Positions 25,078 through 34,618 of a stretch of 64,000 nt of DNA are shown in pieces. Position numbers and translations under genes: made by a program. Under the pieces are notes generated by a model. That model had not been told where the DNA came from. It did no database searches and was given only the letters and a program-made list of their open reading frames with translations. The DNA lies in NCBI GenBank assembly GCA_965220075.1, contig OZ244806.1:744001-808000 (forward strand), read 5' to 3'. How positions within the stretch are numbered: position 1 is the first letter of the stretch; each line of letters opens with the position of its first letter. Origin of the DNA: G965220075 sp965220075. Lineage in GTDB: Bacteria; Chloroflexota; UBA11872.

Positions 25078-28077
25078 ATGCACGCGCAGCCGCTAAGTCC
25101 CAAACATTTCGACTTCACGCCCGAGCAGCTGGCCGTAATCGATCACCGCTGCGGCGCCTTGCTGGTCACCGCCGGCCCCGGCGCCGGCAAGACCCGCGTC
25201 ATCGTCGAACGCATCGCCCGGCTGATCGAGCGCGGCGACGCGCGGCCGCACCAGATTCTGGGCCTGACTTTTGCGCGCCGCGCGGCGGGTGAGATGCACG
25301 TCCGGCTGGCGCAGCGTCTGGGGGCGCGTGCCGGCCCGGTGACGGTCGGCACTTTCCACAGCTTTGCGCTCGGTCTCATCCAGCGCGGCTACGCAAGCCT
25401 GGGCTACCAGGCGCCGCCGCGCGTAGTGGATCGGCGCGACCGGCTGGAACTAGTGCGTCGTGCGCTCGCGGACTGCCCGCCGGAGTCGCTGGGGCCTCTG
25501 GCGGCCTGCGCCGCATTGCCGTCCGGGCCGGCCTTGATCGCGGACGAAATAGATCGCCTCGGCGAGTTCCCGGATGAGCTGCTCGCCCCCGACTTGCGGG
25601 CGCCCGTGCGCGTCGTCAGCGCGGCCTATCGCCGTGAGCGGCTGTCGGCCGGCTGGCTGGACCCCTCCTCGATGGTCCCGGAGGCGGTCCGGTTGCTCGA
25701 ATCGGACCGTGATCTGACTAGCCGGCTTCACGATCGTTTCCGCCAGATCCTCGTCGACGAGTACCAGGACACGGACCGACCCCAGGAACGCCTGCTCGAG
25801 CTTCTTGCCCCGCCCGACGCCAGTCTCATGGTCGTCGCCGACGACGACCAGACCATCTACGCCTTCCGCGGAACGAGCCCGCGCAACCTGGCGGACTTCC
25901 AGCCTCGGCGTGCGGCCGTGCGCATGGACCTCACGCGCAACTGGCGCTGCGGCGCCCAGATTCAAGCCGCCGCCAACCGTCTGATAGCCCACAACTCGCA
26001 GCGCCTGGAGAAGCACGTCAGCGCCGTTCGGACCGATGCCAGAGTCGAGGCGCTTGCCTACTCCGATCTCGCCGCGCACGCCCGCGGGCTCGCGCGATTG
26101 ATCGACGACGAGGTGCGCGGCAACAGCCGCCGCTGTGGCGACGTGGCCGTGCTTTGGCGCTCGATCCGGCATCCGCTGGTCGGGGCTCTTGCGGCCGAGC
26201 TGACACGGCTCGACATCCCGGCCCGCGTCGTCGGACCGGCGCCTGATGGCGGAGGGTTGCGGTCCGCAGTCGCGGCGCTGGTGTCGATGGCGCGAGACGG
26301 CCGCTTGGACAGTGAGCCGCTAGCCCGACTGCTCGAGTCGGAGCTTTCCGGACTTGATCCGCGCGACGTGCAGCGCCTCACCGCGGCCGCACGGCGCTCC
26401 GGCAAGCCGCTCGCGGCGCTCATTGAGGAACGAGCGCTCACGGACATCAGGCTTCGCGCGGCCGCTGAGCTGGTTGGAGGCTTGCGCCGCGTTACCCAAT
26501 CCGGCGCAACGCGGGCCGATGAGCTCCTGTTCGAGCTATGGCGCACCCTGCCCGAACTCACCAGGGCCGCGCGCGAGGTGGACGCGCCGGACATCGAGCG
26601 GAAAGCGGCCGCTCGCCGCCTGGTGGCCCAGTTTCAGGCGGTTTTCCAGGACGCCGAGGCATTCACCCGCGCCAATCCCGACGCCGGCCTGGACGGATTC
26701 GTGGAACGTCTTGAGCTGGAGGCCACCGAGCCGCCCGAGCTCCAGCTCGACGACGTGCGTGATGACGTCGTGCGGCTGATGACCGTGCACGCGGCCAAGG
26801 GTTTGGAATGGCCGGTCGTGTTCGTTCCTGCTTTGGAGGAGGGGTACTTTCCCTCTGCCGCTTCACACGTGGCGGCTGCGGCGCCGCAGGGGCTTCTGCG
26901 CGCGGGGCCGTCGGACGCCGGAATTGCCGAGGAGCGCCGCCTCCTCTACGTGGCCATGACCCGGGCCGGCGAGCGACTCGTGCTCAGCGTTGACGCCGAG
27001 GGCCGCCAGCCGCCCGCCGCAACCTCACGCTTCCTCGCCGAAGCCGGCTTGCCGCTGGCCGAGGTGGCGGACACCGGCGGCCTGGCTGGTCTCCGCACGC
27101 CCGAGGAGGCGGAGTCCCGCCTGCGCCGCTTTCTGCGCGACGGGACGAGTCTGCAACGCGCCCGCAGCGCCTATGCCCTGGCGCATCTCCCTCGCGAAGA
27201 CGGGCGGGAGTGGTGGACCCTTATCGAACCAAGCGCCGCCGCCGTTCCCGACCTGGGTGAACAGCCTCTTCACGTGAATGCCACCGACATGGCGGATTTC
27301 CGCGCCTGTCCCCACCGCTTCAAGCTGGCTGGTCTGTTGCGCCTGCGGTCGCCGCGAGACCCTGAGCGCGGCCTCGGCGTGATAGTTCATGAAGCGCTGC
27401 GGCACTTCCACGCGCCGGACGCGGATCACGCCTTCGACTCCGAAACGTTGGCGCGGCTCATCGACGAGTCCTGGGACGCCGACGAGTTTCGCTACGCTCC
27501 CATCGCCGCGCGGCAGCACCGGGACGCGCGCGGATTCATTGAGAACTACCTGCGCCATCACGCGCGGCGCGGCCGCGCTCTGGCCGTCGAGCAACCGTTC
27601 TCCATGGCGGTCGGCGGCCTGCACGTTCACGGTCGCGTGGATGCGATCTTCCCCGCCGCTGACGGTGTCGACATAGTCGATTTCAAATCCGGCCGCTCCC
27701 AGCTCAGCAAGGGTGAGGCCGCCGCCGATATGCAGCTCGGCATCTACGCCCTCGGCTTCGATCTGGCGTCCGAGCTGCAAGGCTTCGGGTCGCCGCGCGA
27801 GGCCCTCTACCTCTATCTCCGCAGGACCGGACCGCGCGCCGACGGCGCCCGTGCGCGCGGCGCCGGACCTTCCGAGCGCACCGCCGTGCGGGCGCGGCTG
27901 GGCCGCTACGAGACGTCCATAAGACGCTGGGAGTTGCCGCCAAAGAGCGGCGCCATAGCCCTGCGCGACGCGCAAGACGCCGGAGATCAAGGCGTGGTCG
28001 CCCAGAGGAGCCTCTGCAACTTCTGTCAGTTCCGCCGTATCTGCCCCGACTTCATGGCCGTCAGGAGCGGCGTGTGA
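25078..28077 (+). CDS. UvrD/Rep helicase fused to a PD-(D/E)XK nuclease, AdnA-like or AddAB-related
   Basis: The 999-residue protein has helicase motif I TAGPGAGKTRV at residues 31-41, motif Ia LTFARRAAGEM, motif II ILVDEYQDTD near 222, motif III VVADDDQTIYAFRG, motif V VRLMTVHAAKGLEWPVVFV and motif VI EERRLLYVAMTRAGERL near 618. The C-terminal part is a RecB-type nuclease: GRVDAIFPAADGVDIVDFKSG near 863 and QLGIYALGFDLA. One cysteine (FRACPHRFKL, about 744) and a late CNFCQFRRIC (about 979) are positioned like the iron-sulfur staple of AddB/AdnA/AdnB. The start ATG 25078 is preferred over 25012. It overlaps the following paralogue by four bases, so the two subunits are made together for double-strand-break end resection. 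Confidence 0.88.
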   Translation: MHAQPLSPKHFDFTPEQLAVIDHRCGALLVTAGPGAGKTRVIVERIARLIERGDARPHQILGLTFARRAAGEMHVRLAQRLGARAGPVTVGTFHSFALGLIQRGYASLGYQAPPRVVDRRDRLELVRRALADCPPESLGPLAACAALPSGPALIADEIDRLGEFPDELLAPDLRAPVRVVSAAYRRERLSAGWLDPSSMVPEAVRLLESDRDLTSRLHDRFRQILVDEYQDTDRPQERLLELLAPPDASLMVVADDDQTIYAFRGTSPRNLADFQPRRAAVRMDLTRNWRCGAQIQAAANRLIAHNSQRLEKHVSAVRTDARVEALAYSDLAAHARGLARLIDDEVRGNSRRCGDVAVLWRSIRHPLVGALAAELTRLDIPARVVGPAPDGGGLRSAVAALVSMARDGRLDSEPLARLLESELSGLDPRDVQRLTAAARRSGKPLAALIEERALTDIRLRAAAELVGGLRRVTQSGATRADELLFELWRTLPELTRAAREVDAPDIERKAAARRLVAQFQAVFQDAEAFTRANPDAGLDGFVERLELEATEPPELQLDDVRDDVVRLMTVHAAKGLEWPVVFVPALEEGYFPSAASHVAAAAPQGLLRAGPSDAGIAEERRLLYVAMTRAGERLVLSVDAEGRQPPAATSRFLAEAGLPLAEVADTGGLAGLRTPEEAESRLRRFLRDGTSLQRARSAYALAHLPREDGREWWTLIEPSAAAVPDLGEQPLHVNATDMADFRACPHRFKLAGLLRLRSPRDPERGLGVIVHEALRHFHAPDADHAFDSETLARLIDESWDADEFRYAPIAARQHRDARGFIENYLRHHARRGRALAVEQPFSMAVGGLHVHGRVDAIFPAADGVDIVDFKSGRSQLSKGEAAADMQLGIYALGFDLASELQGFGSPREALYLYLRRTGPRADGARARGAGPSERTAVRARLGRYETSIRRWELPPKSGAIALRDAQDAGDQGVVAQRSLCNFCQFRRICPDFMAVRSGV

Positions 28078-31000
28078 ACGAGTTCGTAGCCACCGCGGAA
28101 CAGCGCGAGATTCTGGAGCACCGCGGTCCGCAGCTCGTGCTGGCTGGCGCCGGTGTAGGCAAGACGGCCGTTCTAACGCAGCGCATAGCCGACGCGATTC
28201 ATCGTGATGCGGTACCGCCCGAACGCATCCTTGCGCTCACCTTCACGCGCGCCGCGGCGGAGGAAATGCGCCAGCGCATCGCTCAGGAGCTGGAGCGCCG
28301 CGATTTGCCGGCCGACGCGCAGGCAATCTGGGCCGGCACCTACCACGCCTTCGGCGCCGAGGTGGTGCGAGAGTTCGGCGTGCGCCTTGGCGTGCCGCCC
28401 ACCGCGCGCCTGCTCGGCGACGCCGGCAAGTGGGACTTGCTGGATCGAATCTTCGACGAGCTGCGTTTGGAGGCAGTGCTGGAAGCCATCGATGCTCGAA
28501 CCGCCGGCGGCGTCTTCAAGCACATACTGGGATTCGAGCGGGAGGCCCAGCACCTCTTGCTGGCGCCCGATCAGATCAAGGCCTGGATTGACAGCGTCGG
28601 CGCGCGGGCCGCGAGCGGGCAAGGGCGCGAGCTGCTCGACCAGTGGATGGAGATGACCGCCGCCTACGCGGCTCTCCAGCAAGCCAAGCGCGCCGCCGGC
28701 GCCATCGACTACGGAGACCAGATCTCCCTGGCTGTGCGGCTGCTGGAGAGTTTTCCCGATGTGGCCGATGCCATGCGCGCGCGTCACACTCACCTGTTTG
28801 TGGACGAGTACCAGGACACCAACCCCGCGCAGCGGCGCTTGCTTCTCTCGCTGGCGGGCCAGGCCAATCCCAACTTGTTCGTCATCGGCGACGACGACCA
28901 GGCCATCTTTCGGTTCCAGGGCGCCACGGTGCGCAACATCCTGGGCCTGCCCCACGAACCCTCGCTCGGCGAGGCGCCGCCCTCGGTCAAGACGCTGGTA
29001 CTGAATCGGCGTTCCCTCGCCCCGATCCTCGATCTCGGAAACCGGATAGTCGGTCGGATCGGCGACCGGCACGACAAGAGCCTCACCGCCGTGCGCGGCG
29101 ACGGCGAGGCGCGTATGGGCGCCTACACGGCCGACACTGATCTCGGTGAGGCGCAATGGATCGCCCGGCGCATCGGCGCGCTGCGGGCCGCCGCGCCGCC
29201 AGGCGGCGCGCGAGCAAACCCGGGTGCTTACGCGGTTCTATGCCGTACGCGCGGCCTCATGGAACCAATCGTTCAGGCGCTGCTGGCCGCCGGACTGCCG
29301 GTCCAGCGGGCCGAACCGACGCCGCTCCTGCAGCGCTGGGAGATCGACGAGGTCCGCGCGATCCTGCAAGTTCTGGCCGCGCCCGAGCACGACGTCGCGC
29401 TTGCGCGCGTTCTGCTCGCGCCGCGCTGGCGGATCGGCGACGCCGATCTATGGGCGCTGGCGCAGTGGCGGCGCGCGCGGACGCAAAGCGACGCGCCCGA
29501 CCAAGGGCCGCTGAGTCTCAGCCGCACCCTGCAGGACTCCGTGTTCGCGGCTGATTCGATCGAGGAGCTCAGCCCGCCGGCCCGTGAGAGGATGAGCCGG
29601 CTTGCACGGGAGCTGGAGAGCCTCGCGCTGGTCGCGCGCGCGGCGCCCGTGGGCGCTCTGGTCCGACGCATCATCAATTCCGGCGGCTATCGCCGCGAGC
29701 TGGCCGCCAGCCCGCTTGCGGATGACGCCGAGGCGCTGCGCAATTTCGACCGTCTGGAGCGGCTGGCCGCCGGAATCCCGGCCGACGGGCTGGTGGGCCT
29801 GCGCGCCTTCGTGACGTATCTGGACCGCGCCGAGGAGGCCGAGGACTTCGATCTGGGCGGGATCGAGAGGCCCGCGCCGGATCCCACCGCGGTCACCGTC
29901 ACCACGGTGCACCGCGCCAAGGGGCTCGAGTGGCCTGTGGTGTTCATTCCCGGGCTCGTGGAGGGCAAGTTCCCGTTCAAGCCCCACGCCGACCGCGATC
30001 GGCCCGACCGCGTCCCCTACCCGCTGCGTGCGCGGGAAGCCGGCCTGCCCCCATTCCCGCAGGCCGCCTTCGCGAGCGACGCCGAGCTGGAGGCCGCCAG
30101 GAGCGAGCGCGACAAGACCCTCGCCGCCCTCGATCTGGCTGACGAGCGGCGACTTCTATACGTCGCCGTCACCCGCGCCCGCGATGATCTCTACTTCACG
30201 CGGGCTTACTGGTACGACGACCGCAAGACCCCCGCCGATCCCTCGTCTTTCTGGGACGAGGTCGTCGCGCACCCGGCCGTCGAGGATCTCGGCACGGAGG
30301 ATCCGTCGCCGGCCAACCCCGGCTGGCGCCGAGGGGTCGATCAAGCGGAGAGCTCCGAGCAAGCGGCAAGCGCGCGCGCCGCGGTCGACCTGGAGCGCCG
30401 CATCGCCGCCGGTGAGGCCGATCAGGTGGTGCGGGAGCTTCTCGCCGATGTCGACGATTCGGAATGGGCGCCGGCCCGCGCCGAGGCCGACGATCTAATT
30501 CGCCGCCTGGCCGGCCGCCCGTCTGTTCCCAGCCGTCCCCAAGAGCTGTTCGATCTGCCCATCTCCAGCTACTCGGCCCTGCGCGAGTTCGAAGCGTGTG
30601 AGCGGCGCTATCGCTACATCCACGTCGACCGGCTGCCCCGGCGGCCGCGTGCCTCCGTCGCCGGTGGAGCCGCCCTGCACCGCGCGCTGGCTTGGGCCGG
30701 CTTGAGCGCCGGCGACGGCGAGACGCCGGATCCCACCGATCTGATCGGCGACTTGGAAGCGGCGCTCGCCGATCACTCGGACTTGATGGAGGCGTACCGT
30801 TCGACCCGATTCGCGCATCGCATCGCGCACGCCGTCGAGCTGCCATTCACCCTGGCTCTGGAAACCGGAGTCATCCGGGGCGTGATCGACCGCATCGACC
30901 TGCTTCCCGACGGCGCCTTCGAGCTGGTGGACTTCAAGACCGGCGCCCGCCCGTACGACGCCGCGCTCGCGCGCGACTTGCAGCTGCCCATCTACGCGCT

Positions 31001-31226
31001 GGCGGTCGAGGACATCTATGAGGCGCCGCCGGAGCGGATTCACGCCTCACTGCTCTATCTCGATGGTCCGGATGAGTGGAAGCTCGCCTGGGACCGCGAT
31101 CGAGCCGGCGCCTTCCGCGCTCGTCTCAACCACCTCCTGCAACGCCTGCGCGACAGCAAGCACCCGCTCACCGAAGACCGCGCCCGCTGCGCGACCTGCG
31201 ACTTCAAGCACGTCTGCGGCCGTTGA
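28074..31226 (+). CDS. UvrD/Rep helicase fused to a PD-(D/E)XK nuclease, AdnB-like partner
   Basis: The 1050-residue protein has Walker A AGAGVGKTAVL at about residues 24-34, motif II LFVDEYQDTNPAQRR near 240, IGDDDQAIFRFQGA (III), VTTVHRAKGLEWPVVFIPG (V) and ERRLLYVAVTRARDDL (VI) near 690. The nuclease part has GVIDRIDLLPDGAFELVDFKTG near 948 and LQLPIYALAVEDIYE. CERRYRYIHVDRLP near 841 and the terminal CATCDFKHVCGR supply four cysteines for an iron-sulfur cluster. The start codon is GTG in a GTGA overlap with the first subunit. Both subunits keep complete helicase and nuclease motifs, as in the actinobacterial AdnAB pair. The family resects double-strand breaks and degrades foreign linear DNA. 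Confidence 0.88.
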   Translation: MNEFVATAEQREILEHRGPQLVLAGAGVGKTAVLTQRIADAIHRDAVPPERILALTFTRAAAEEMRQRIAQELERRDLPADAQAIWAGTYHAFGAEVVREFGVRLGVPPTARLLGDAGKWDLLDRIFDELRLEAVLEAIDARTAGGVFKHILGFEREAQHLLLAPDQIKAWIDSVGARAASGQGRELLDQWMEMTAAYAALQQAKRAAGAIDYGDQISLAVRLLESFPDVADAMRARHTHLFVDEYQDTNPAQRRLLLSLAGQANPNLFVIGDDDQAIFRFQGATVRNILGLPHEPSLGEAPPSVKTLVLNRRSLAPILDLGNRIVGRIGDRHDKSLTAVRGDGEARMGAYTADTDLGEAQWIARRIGALRAAAPPGGARANPGAYAVLCRTRGLMEPIVQALLAAGLPVQRAEPTPLLQRWEIDEVRAILQVLAAPEHDVALARVLLAPRWRIGDADLWALAQWRRARTQSDAPDQGPLSLSRTLQDSVFAADSIEELSPPARERMSRLARELESLALVARAAPVGALVRRIINSGGYRRELAASPLADDAEALRNFDRLERLAAGIPADGLVGLRAFVTYLDRAEEAEDFDLGGIERPAPDPTAVTVTTVHRAKGLEWPVVFIPGLVEGKFPFKPHADRDRPDRVPYPLRAREAGLPPFPQAAFASDAELEAARSERDKTLAALDLADERRLLYVAVTRARDDLYFTRAYWYDDRKTPADPSSFWDEVVAHPAVEDLGTEDPSPANPGWRRGVDQAESSEQAASARAAVDLERRIAAGEADQVVRELLADVDDSEWAPARAEADDLIRRLAGRPSVPSRPQELFDLPISSYSALREFEACERRYRYIHVDRLPRRPRASVAGGAALHRALAWAGLSAGDGETPDPTDLIGDLEAALADHSDLMEAYRSTRFAHRIAHAVELPFTLALETGVIRGVIDRIDLLPDGAFELVDFKTGARPYDAALARDLQLPIYALAVEDIYEAPPERIHASLLYLDGPDEWKLAWDRDRAGAFRARLNHLLQRLRDSKHPLTEDRARCATCDFKHVCGR

Positions 31227-31646
31227 TCCACGCCGCCTGCCAGGCGCACACCTCCCCCGGCGCTGCGCTGTGGATGCTCTTGCTCAGCGGCTTCTCCAAC
31301 ATCCCCGCCGCCTGTCGCGGTGTGGAACCGTGGCAGCTCACGGATAGGGGCGGTTCGCGAAGCGTCCCTACGGTCTGGCCGCCCACCGCTGCCAAGGCCG
31401 CGGGAGCGCCGCTCGCCGCCACGACACGCCACGGTCAACGGGACCCGCTGCCTCACGCCCGATCTGAGGGCGCCCGCCGACCGCTCACCGCTATCATGTC
31501 AACGTATAGAGCCCCAGCTCCCCGCCTGTAAGAGACGCCCCGCGCGTCTGAGTTTGAGCGGTGCCGCGACGGCTACGGGCTGTCCGCTCCAGAGGCGTGG
31601 GGCCGCCGTGTTTAGCGGAGCGGGGCGGCCGGAGGAGGAAGCCAGC
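31227..31646. other. 420-base gap without a recognisable gene
   Basis: Between the second helicase-nuclease subunit and trpS I see no protein-like frame on either strand. No T-box or tRNA-like leader that would regulate trpS is apparent. A strong GGAGGAGG ribosome site at 31631-31638 belongs to trpS. Confidence 0.5.
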
Positions 31647-32708
31647 GTGGAAGCAGAAGAGCGCGCAAACGCCGCTGAGCGGCGCCGCATCCTGACGGGC
31701 CTGCGGCCTTCGGGACCCTCGCATCTCGGCCACTACGCGGGCGCGTTCGCCCAGTGGCTGGAGCTGCAGGACAGCTACGAGTCGTTCTTTCTGCTGGCCG
31801 ACTACCAGGTGTCGGACTATGCCGACAACATCCCCTGGGTCCGTTGGGGTCTTTGGGAAGTCGCGCTGGACTGGTTGGCGGTCGGACTGGACCCCGCGCG
31901 CTCGCACTTCGTGATCGAAAGCGGCGTGCCCGAGTTCGCCGAGCTCACCACGCATCTCAGCTGGTTCCTGGGCATCGGCCACCTGCAGCGCAACCCCACC
32001 TTGAAGGCGGAAATGGCCGAGCTGGAGGGCAAGGCGGCCACGCTGCCGGTCGCCTTCTTCAACTACCCCGTAATGCAGATATCCAACATCCTGCTGCCCA
32101 AGGCGCACCTGGTGCCGACCGGCGGCGATCAGCTCCCGCACGTCGAGATGACGCGCGACATTGCGCAGCGGTTCAACGCGCGCTTCGGCGAGGTATTCGT
32201 CGTGCCCGAGCCGCGCATCGGCGACGTGCCCCGGCTGGTTGGCGTGGACGGCAGCGACAAGATGGGCACCTCGGCTGGGAACGCCATATTCCTGAAGGAC
32301 TCCGAGGACGCTCTGCGCGAGAAAGTGCGCGGCATGTTCACCGACCCCAAGCGCATTCACGCCACCGACCCGGGCACCGTGGAAGGCAACCCGGTCTTCA
32401 TCTATCACGACGCCTTCAACCCGGACGTGGACGAGGTGGACGATCTCAAGGATCGCTACCGCAAGGGCCGGGTCGGCGACGTTGAGGTGAAACAACGCCT
32501 TTTCCGGGCGCTCAACGAGTTCCTGACGCCTATCCGCGAGCGCCGCCGCGATTGGGAGCGGCGGCCCGACGACGTGCGCGACGTGCTGGCCGCCGGGACG
32601 GCCGAGATGAAGAGCCGCGGCGAGGCCATGTTGGCGGAGGTGCGCGAGGCGCTCAGCCTGAACTACCTCGAGGACGGGCCGCCCGCGCCGCCCGCCGGCG
32701 CCATCTAG
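31647..32708 (+). CDS. trpS: Tryptophan--tRNA ligase
   Basis: TrpRS charges tRNA-Trp. The 353-residue product has the class I HIGH-type motif in LRPSGPSHLGHYAGAF near residue 17 and a KMSKS-type motif in VDGSDKMGTSAGNAIFL near 215. Tryptophan-pocket segments such as YPVMQISNILLPKAHLVPTGGDQLPHVEMTRDIA (split here) lie between. The start is GTG 31647-31649, eight bases after GGAGGAGG. Longer in-frame starts would add about 109 low-complexity residues. It converges with panE and the two stop codons overlap in CTAG. A cognate tRNA-Trp(CCA) is at 43788-43860. Confidence 0.92.
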   Translation: MEAEERANAAERRRILTGLRPSGPSHLGHYAGAFAQWLELQDSYESFFLLADYQVSDYADNIPWVRWGLWEVALDWLAVGLDPARSHFVIESGVPEFAELTTHLSWFLGIGHLQRNPTLKAEMAELEGKAATLPVAFFNYPVMQISNILLPKAHLVPTGGDQLPHVEMTRDIAQRFNARFGEVFVVPEPRIGDVPRLVGVDGSDKMGTSAGNAIFLKDSEDALREKVRGMFTDPKRIHATDPGTVEGNPVFIYHDAFNPDVDEVDDLKDRYRKGRVGDVEVKQRLFRALNEFLTPIRERRRDWERRPDDVRDVLAAGTAEMKSRGEAMLAEVREALSLNYLEDGPPAPPAGAI

Positions 32709-33673
32709 CCGCTAAGCAGGTCGAACAGCTCGTCGACGCTGTACTTGCCGGGCGGCTCGCGCCTGCGGGCCATGTCCTCGGCGATCTCAGTGATGCGGGC
32801 GTTGGCCGGCGCCGCGACGCCGTGGCGCGCGCCGAGCTCCGCAATGTAGCCGTTGAGCTGGCGTGATTCGATGGCCCCGGTGCGCCGCAGCAGGCTCTGC
32901 CACGACGACGATCCGGTCGCGGCGAGCGGCGGCCGCGCGGACTCGCGGCCGGCCAGGCGCATGTCTTGCTCGTACACCGCGCGCGTCTTGACCTCTATGC
33001 TGGCCGCGCGAATGACGGCCCAGGCCTCGTCGCGCAGCAAATCCGTGACTTTGGCGAGGTCGCCGCGGTTGTCCGTGATCGCGCCCACGGCGTTGACGAG
33101 GTTGCCCAGGTACTTGTGCCACTTGTACGCCATCACGTTGGGAAAGGCGCCGCCCCGCAACGTGGCCCGGCTGAAGGACTCCTGCACCCTAAGCGCCAGA
33201 TCGTCCAGACCCTCCGGGTAGCGCCCTACGCCGAGATTGCCGGAAAAGACCTTGCTGGCGTTGTAGACGATCCCCGGCTCGTGGAACTGACCGGGCACGT
33301 TGACCACCACGCCGTACACACGGGCAAACCGGCGCGCGGCTACCTCCTCGTTCACCACGCCGTTCTGGCAGCAGAAAAGGGGAACGTCGGTGCCGGCAGC
33401 CGCTTCCAGCTGTTCCAGCGCCTGCGGCGTGTCCTGGCCTTTGACGCAGAGCAGAACCACGTCGCCGCGGCCGAACTCGATCTGGTCGGGGGAGTCAACG
33501 GCCGGGACGCGGATCACGTAGGTCCGCTCCGGCCGCCAGATGCGCAGGCCGTCGGAGTTGATAGCCGCAACGTGCGCCGGCCGGCCGATGAGGATCACGT
33601 CGTGGCCGCTGCGCGCCAGGCGGCCGCCGATGATGCTCCCGATCGCCCCGGCCCCAAGGACTATGAACCGCAT
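32705..33673 (-). CDS. panE: 2-dehydropantoate 2-reductase (ketopantoate reductase)
   Basis: The enzyme reduces ketopantoate to pantoate with NADPH in pantothenate synthesis. The 322-residue product starts MRFIVLGAGAIGSIIGGRLARSG (GxGxxG NADP site) and has VLLCVKGQDTPQALEQL and CCQNGVVNEE. The catalytic-region MAYKWHKYLGNLVNAVGAI lies near residue 180, with PPGKYSVDELFDLLSG at the end. A few extra residues are possible if the start at 33697 is used, but ATG 33671-33673 begins the first strand. Some members of this family act on other 2-oxoacids. The presence of PanC at the left edge makes the pantothenate role reasonable. Confidence 0.78.
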   Translation of the reverse strand: MRFIVLGAGAIGSIIGGRLARSGHDVILIGRPAHVAAINSDGLRIWRPERTYVIRVPAVDSPDQIEFGRGDVVLLCVKGQDTPQALEQLEAAAGTDVPLFCCQNGVVNEEVAARRFARVYGVVVNVPGQFHEPGIVYNASKVFSGNLGVGRYPEGLDDLALRVQESFSRATLRGGAFPNVMAYKWHKYLGNLVNAVGAITDNRGDLAKVTDLLRDEAWAVIRAASIEVKTRAVYEQDMRLAGRESARPPLAATGSSSWQSLLRRTGAIESRQLNGYIAELGARHGVAAPANARITEIAEDMARRREPPGKYSVDELFDLLSG

Positions 33674-33711
33674 GGGCCGCGTGGCGCCGCCGGTCATCGC
33701 GCCCGTCCGGC

Positions 33712-34464
33712 TCAGTCGAGTATGTCCGCCAGCGCCCCCAGGTCGGCGCTGGGGCCGGACCGAAGATACACCGAGTCCGCGCCCACGGTCATGAACTGGC
33801 AGCCGCGCTCAGCCCACTTGTGCGCCTGTTCCACCGTGCCGGCCGCGAGCCCGGGCGCCTTCCCAAACTTCTTGCACGCCTCGATCATGCGCATCACGGC
33901 GGCGTCGTGCTCCGGCGAGTCGCGCTCGTACCCGATGTCGGCGCCGAGGTCGGCGGGACCGAGCCAGCAGCCGTCGATTCCGTCCACCGACATGATCGCT
34001 TCGGCGTTCTCGATGGCCAGCGCGGACTCGATCTGGATCAGCACAGCCAGCTCGCTGTCGATCCAGTCCATGTAGTCGTCGCCCAGGAGAGCGGCCGAGC
34101 CGGGCCCTATGGACCGGCCGCCGATTGGCGGATAGCGGCTCGCCGCCGCCACCTGCTCGGCCTGCTCGCGGGTCTCCACCATCGGCACCGCGATCCCCAT
34201 GGCGCCCTCGTCCAGCAAGCGTCCGATGGCGTAGAAGTCGTTCTGCTGCACGCGTGTGAACGGAATTGAGCCGACGGATTGAATACTCAAGAAGGCCTGC
34301 GCGGACGTGTAGCGGTCCCAGGTGCCGTGCTGGTTGTCCACCAGCACGAAGTCGAATCCCTGCTGCGCCAGTATTCGGGCCACGTACGGCGAGCCGAGAC
34401 CACAGCTGGCTCCGATCGCAACCTTGCCCTCGGCGAACTTACGTTTGACAGTGTTGGAAATCAC
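33712..34464 (-). CDS. HpcH/HpaI-family aldolase (copy 1)
   Basis: The 250-residue TIM-barrel protein is a class II, metal-dependent aldolase of the HpcH/HpaI/CitE family. These enzymes cleave 2-keto-3-deoxy or 4-hydroxy-2-oxo acids to pyruvate and an aldehyde. Visible are LAQQGFDFVLVDNQHGTWD (catalytic histidine context), GIAVPMVETREQAEQVAAASRYPPIGGRS (split: metal-site and RYPP segment), LIQIESALAIENAE (metal Glu) and GIDGCWLGPADLGADIGY (metal Asp). Start ATG at 34462-34464. It lies 38 bases downstream of nothing on its own strand except promoter sequence and is followed by panE 38 bases later, so the two are probably cotranscribed. Confidence 0.85.
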   Translation of the reverse strand: MISNTVKRKFAEGKVAIGASCGLGSPYVARILAQQGFDFVLVDNQHGTWDRYTSAQAFLSIQSVGSIPFTRVQQNDFYAIGRLLDEGAMGIAVPMVETREQAEQVAAASRYPPIGGRSIGPGSAALLGDDYMDWIDSELAVLIQIESALAIENAEAIMSVDGIDGCWLGPADLGADIGYERDSPEHDAAVMRMIEACKKFGKAPGLAAGTVEQAHKWAERGCQFMTVGADSVYLRSGPSADLGALADILD

Positions 34465-34568
34465 GCGTGTCTTCCCTTCCCCGGGACGCTGGCCTATGTC
34501 GGCGCCAGACGCTACGCACTGCCGGGCGCTACGTCAATTGCGCGGACCGCGCGATTACCGCTCCGGGT

Positions 34569-34578
34569 GGCCATAATG
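34569..34578 (+). promoter_or_regulatory. Shared GGCCATAATG element upstream of SDR copy 1 (possible -10)
   Basis: GGCCATAATG lies 50 bases before the start of the first tandem SDR. The same ten bases lie 48 bases before the second SDR (35420-35429). CATAAT resembles a sigma-70 -10 box. No clear -35 was found, so this is a tentative promoter element copied along with the gene. Confidence 0.35.
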
Positions 34579-34618
34579 CTCCGTGCATCGAAATGTGGAA
34601 GACGGTCAGGGGGCGTGC

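Noticed and set aside
31320..31646. 109-residue N-terminal extension of TrpRS
   Set aside because: Low complexity and not family-like. A strong ribosome site supports the GTG at 31647.
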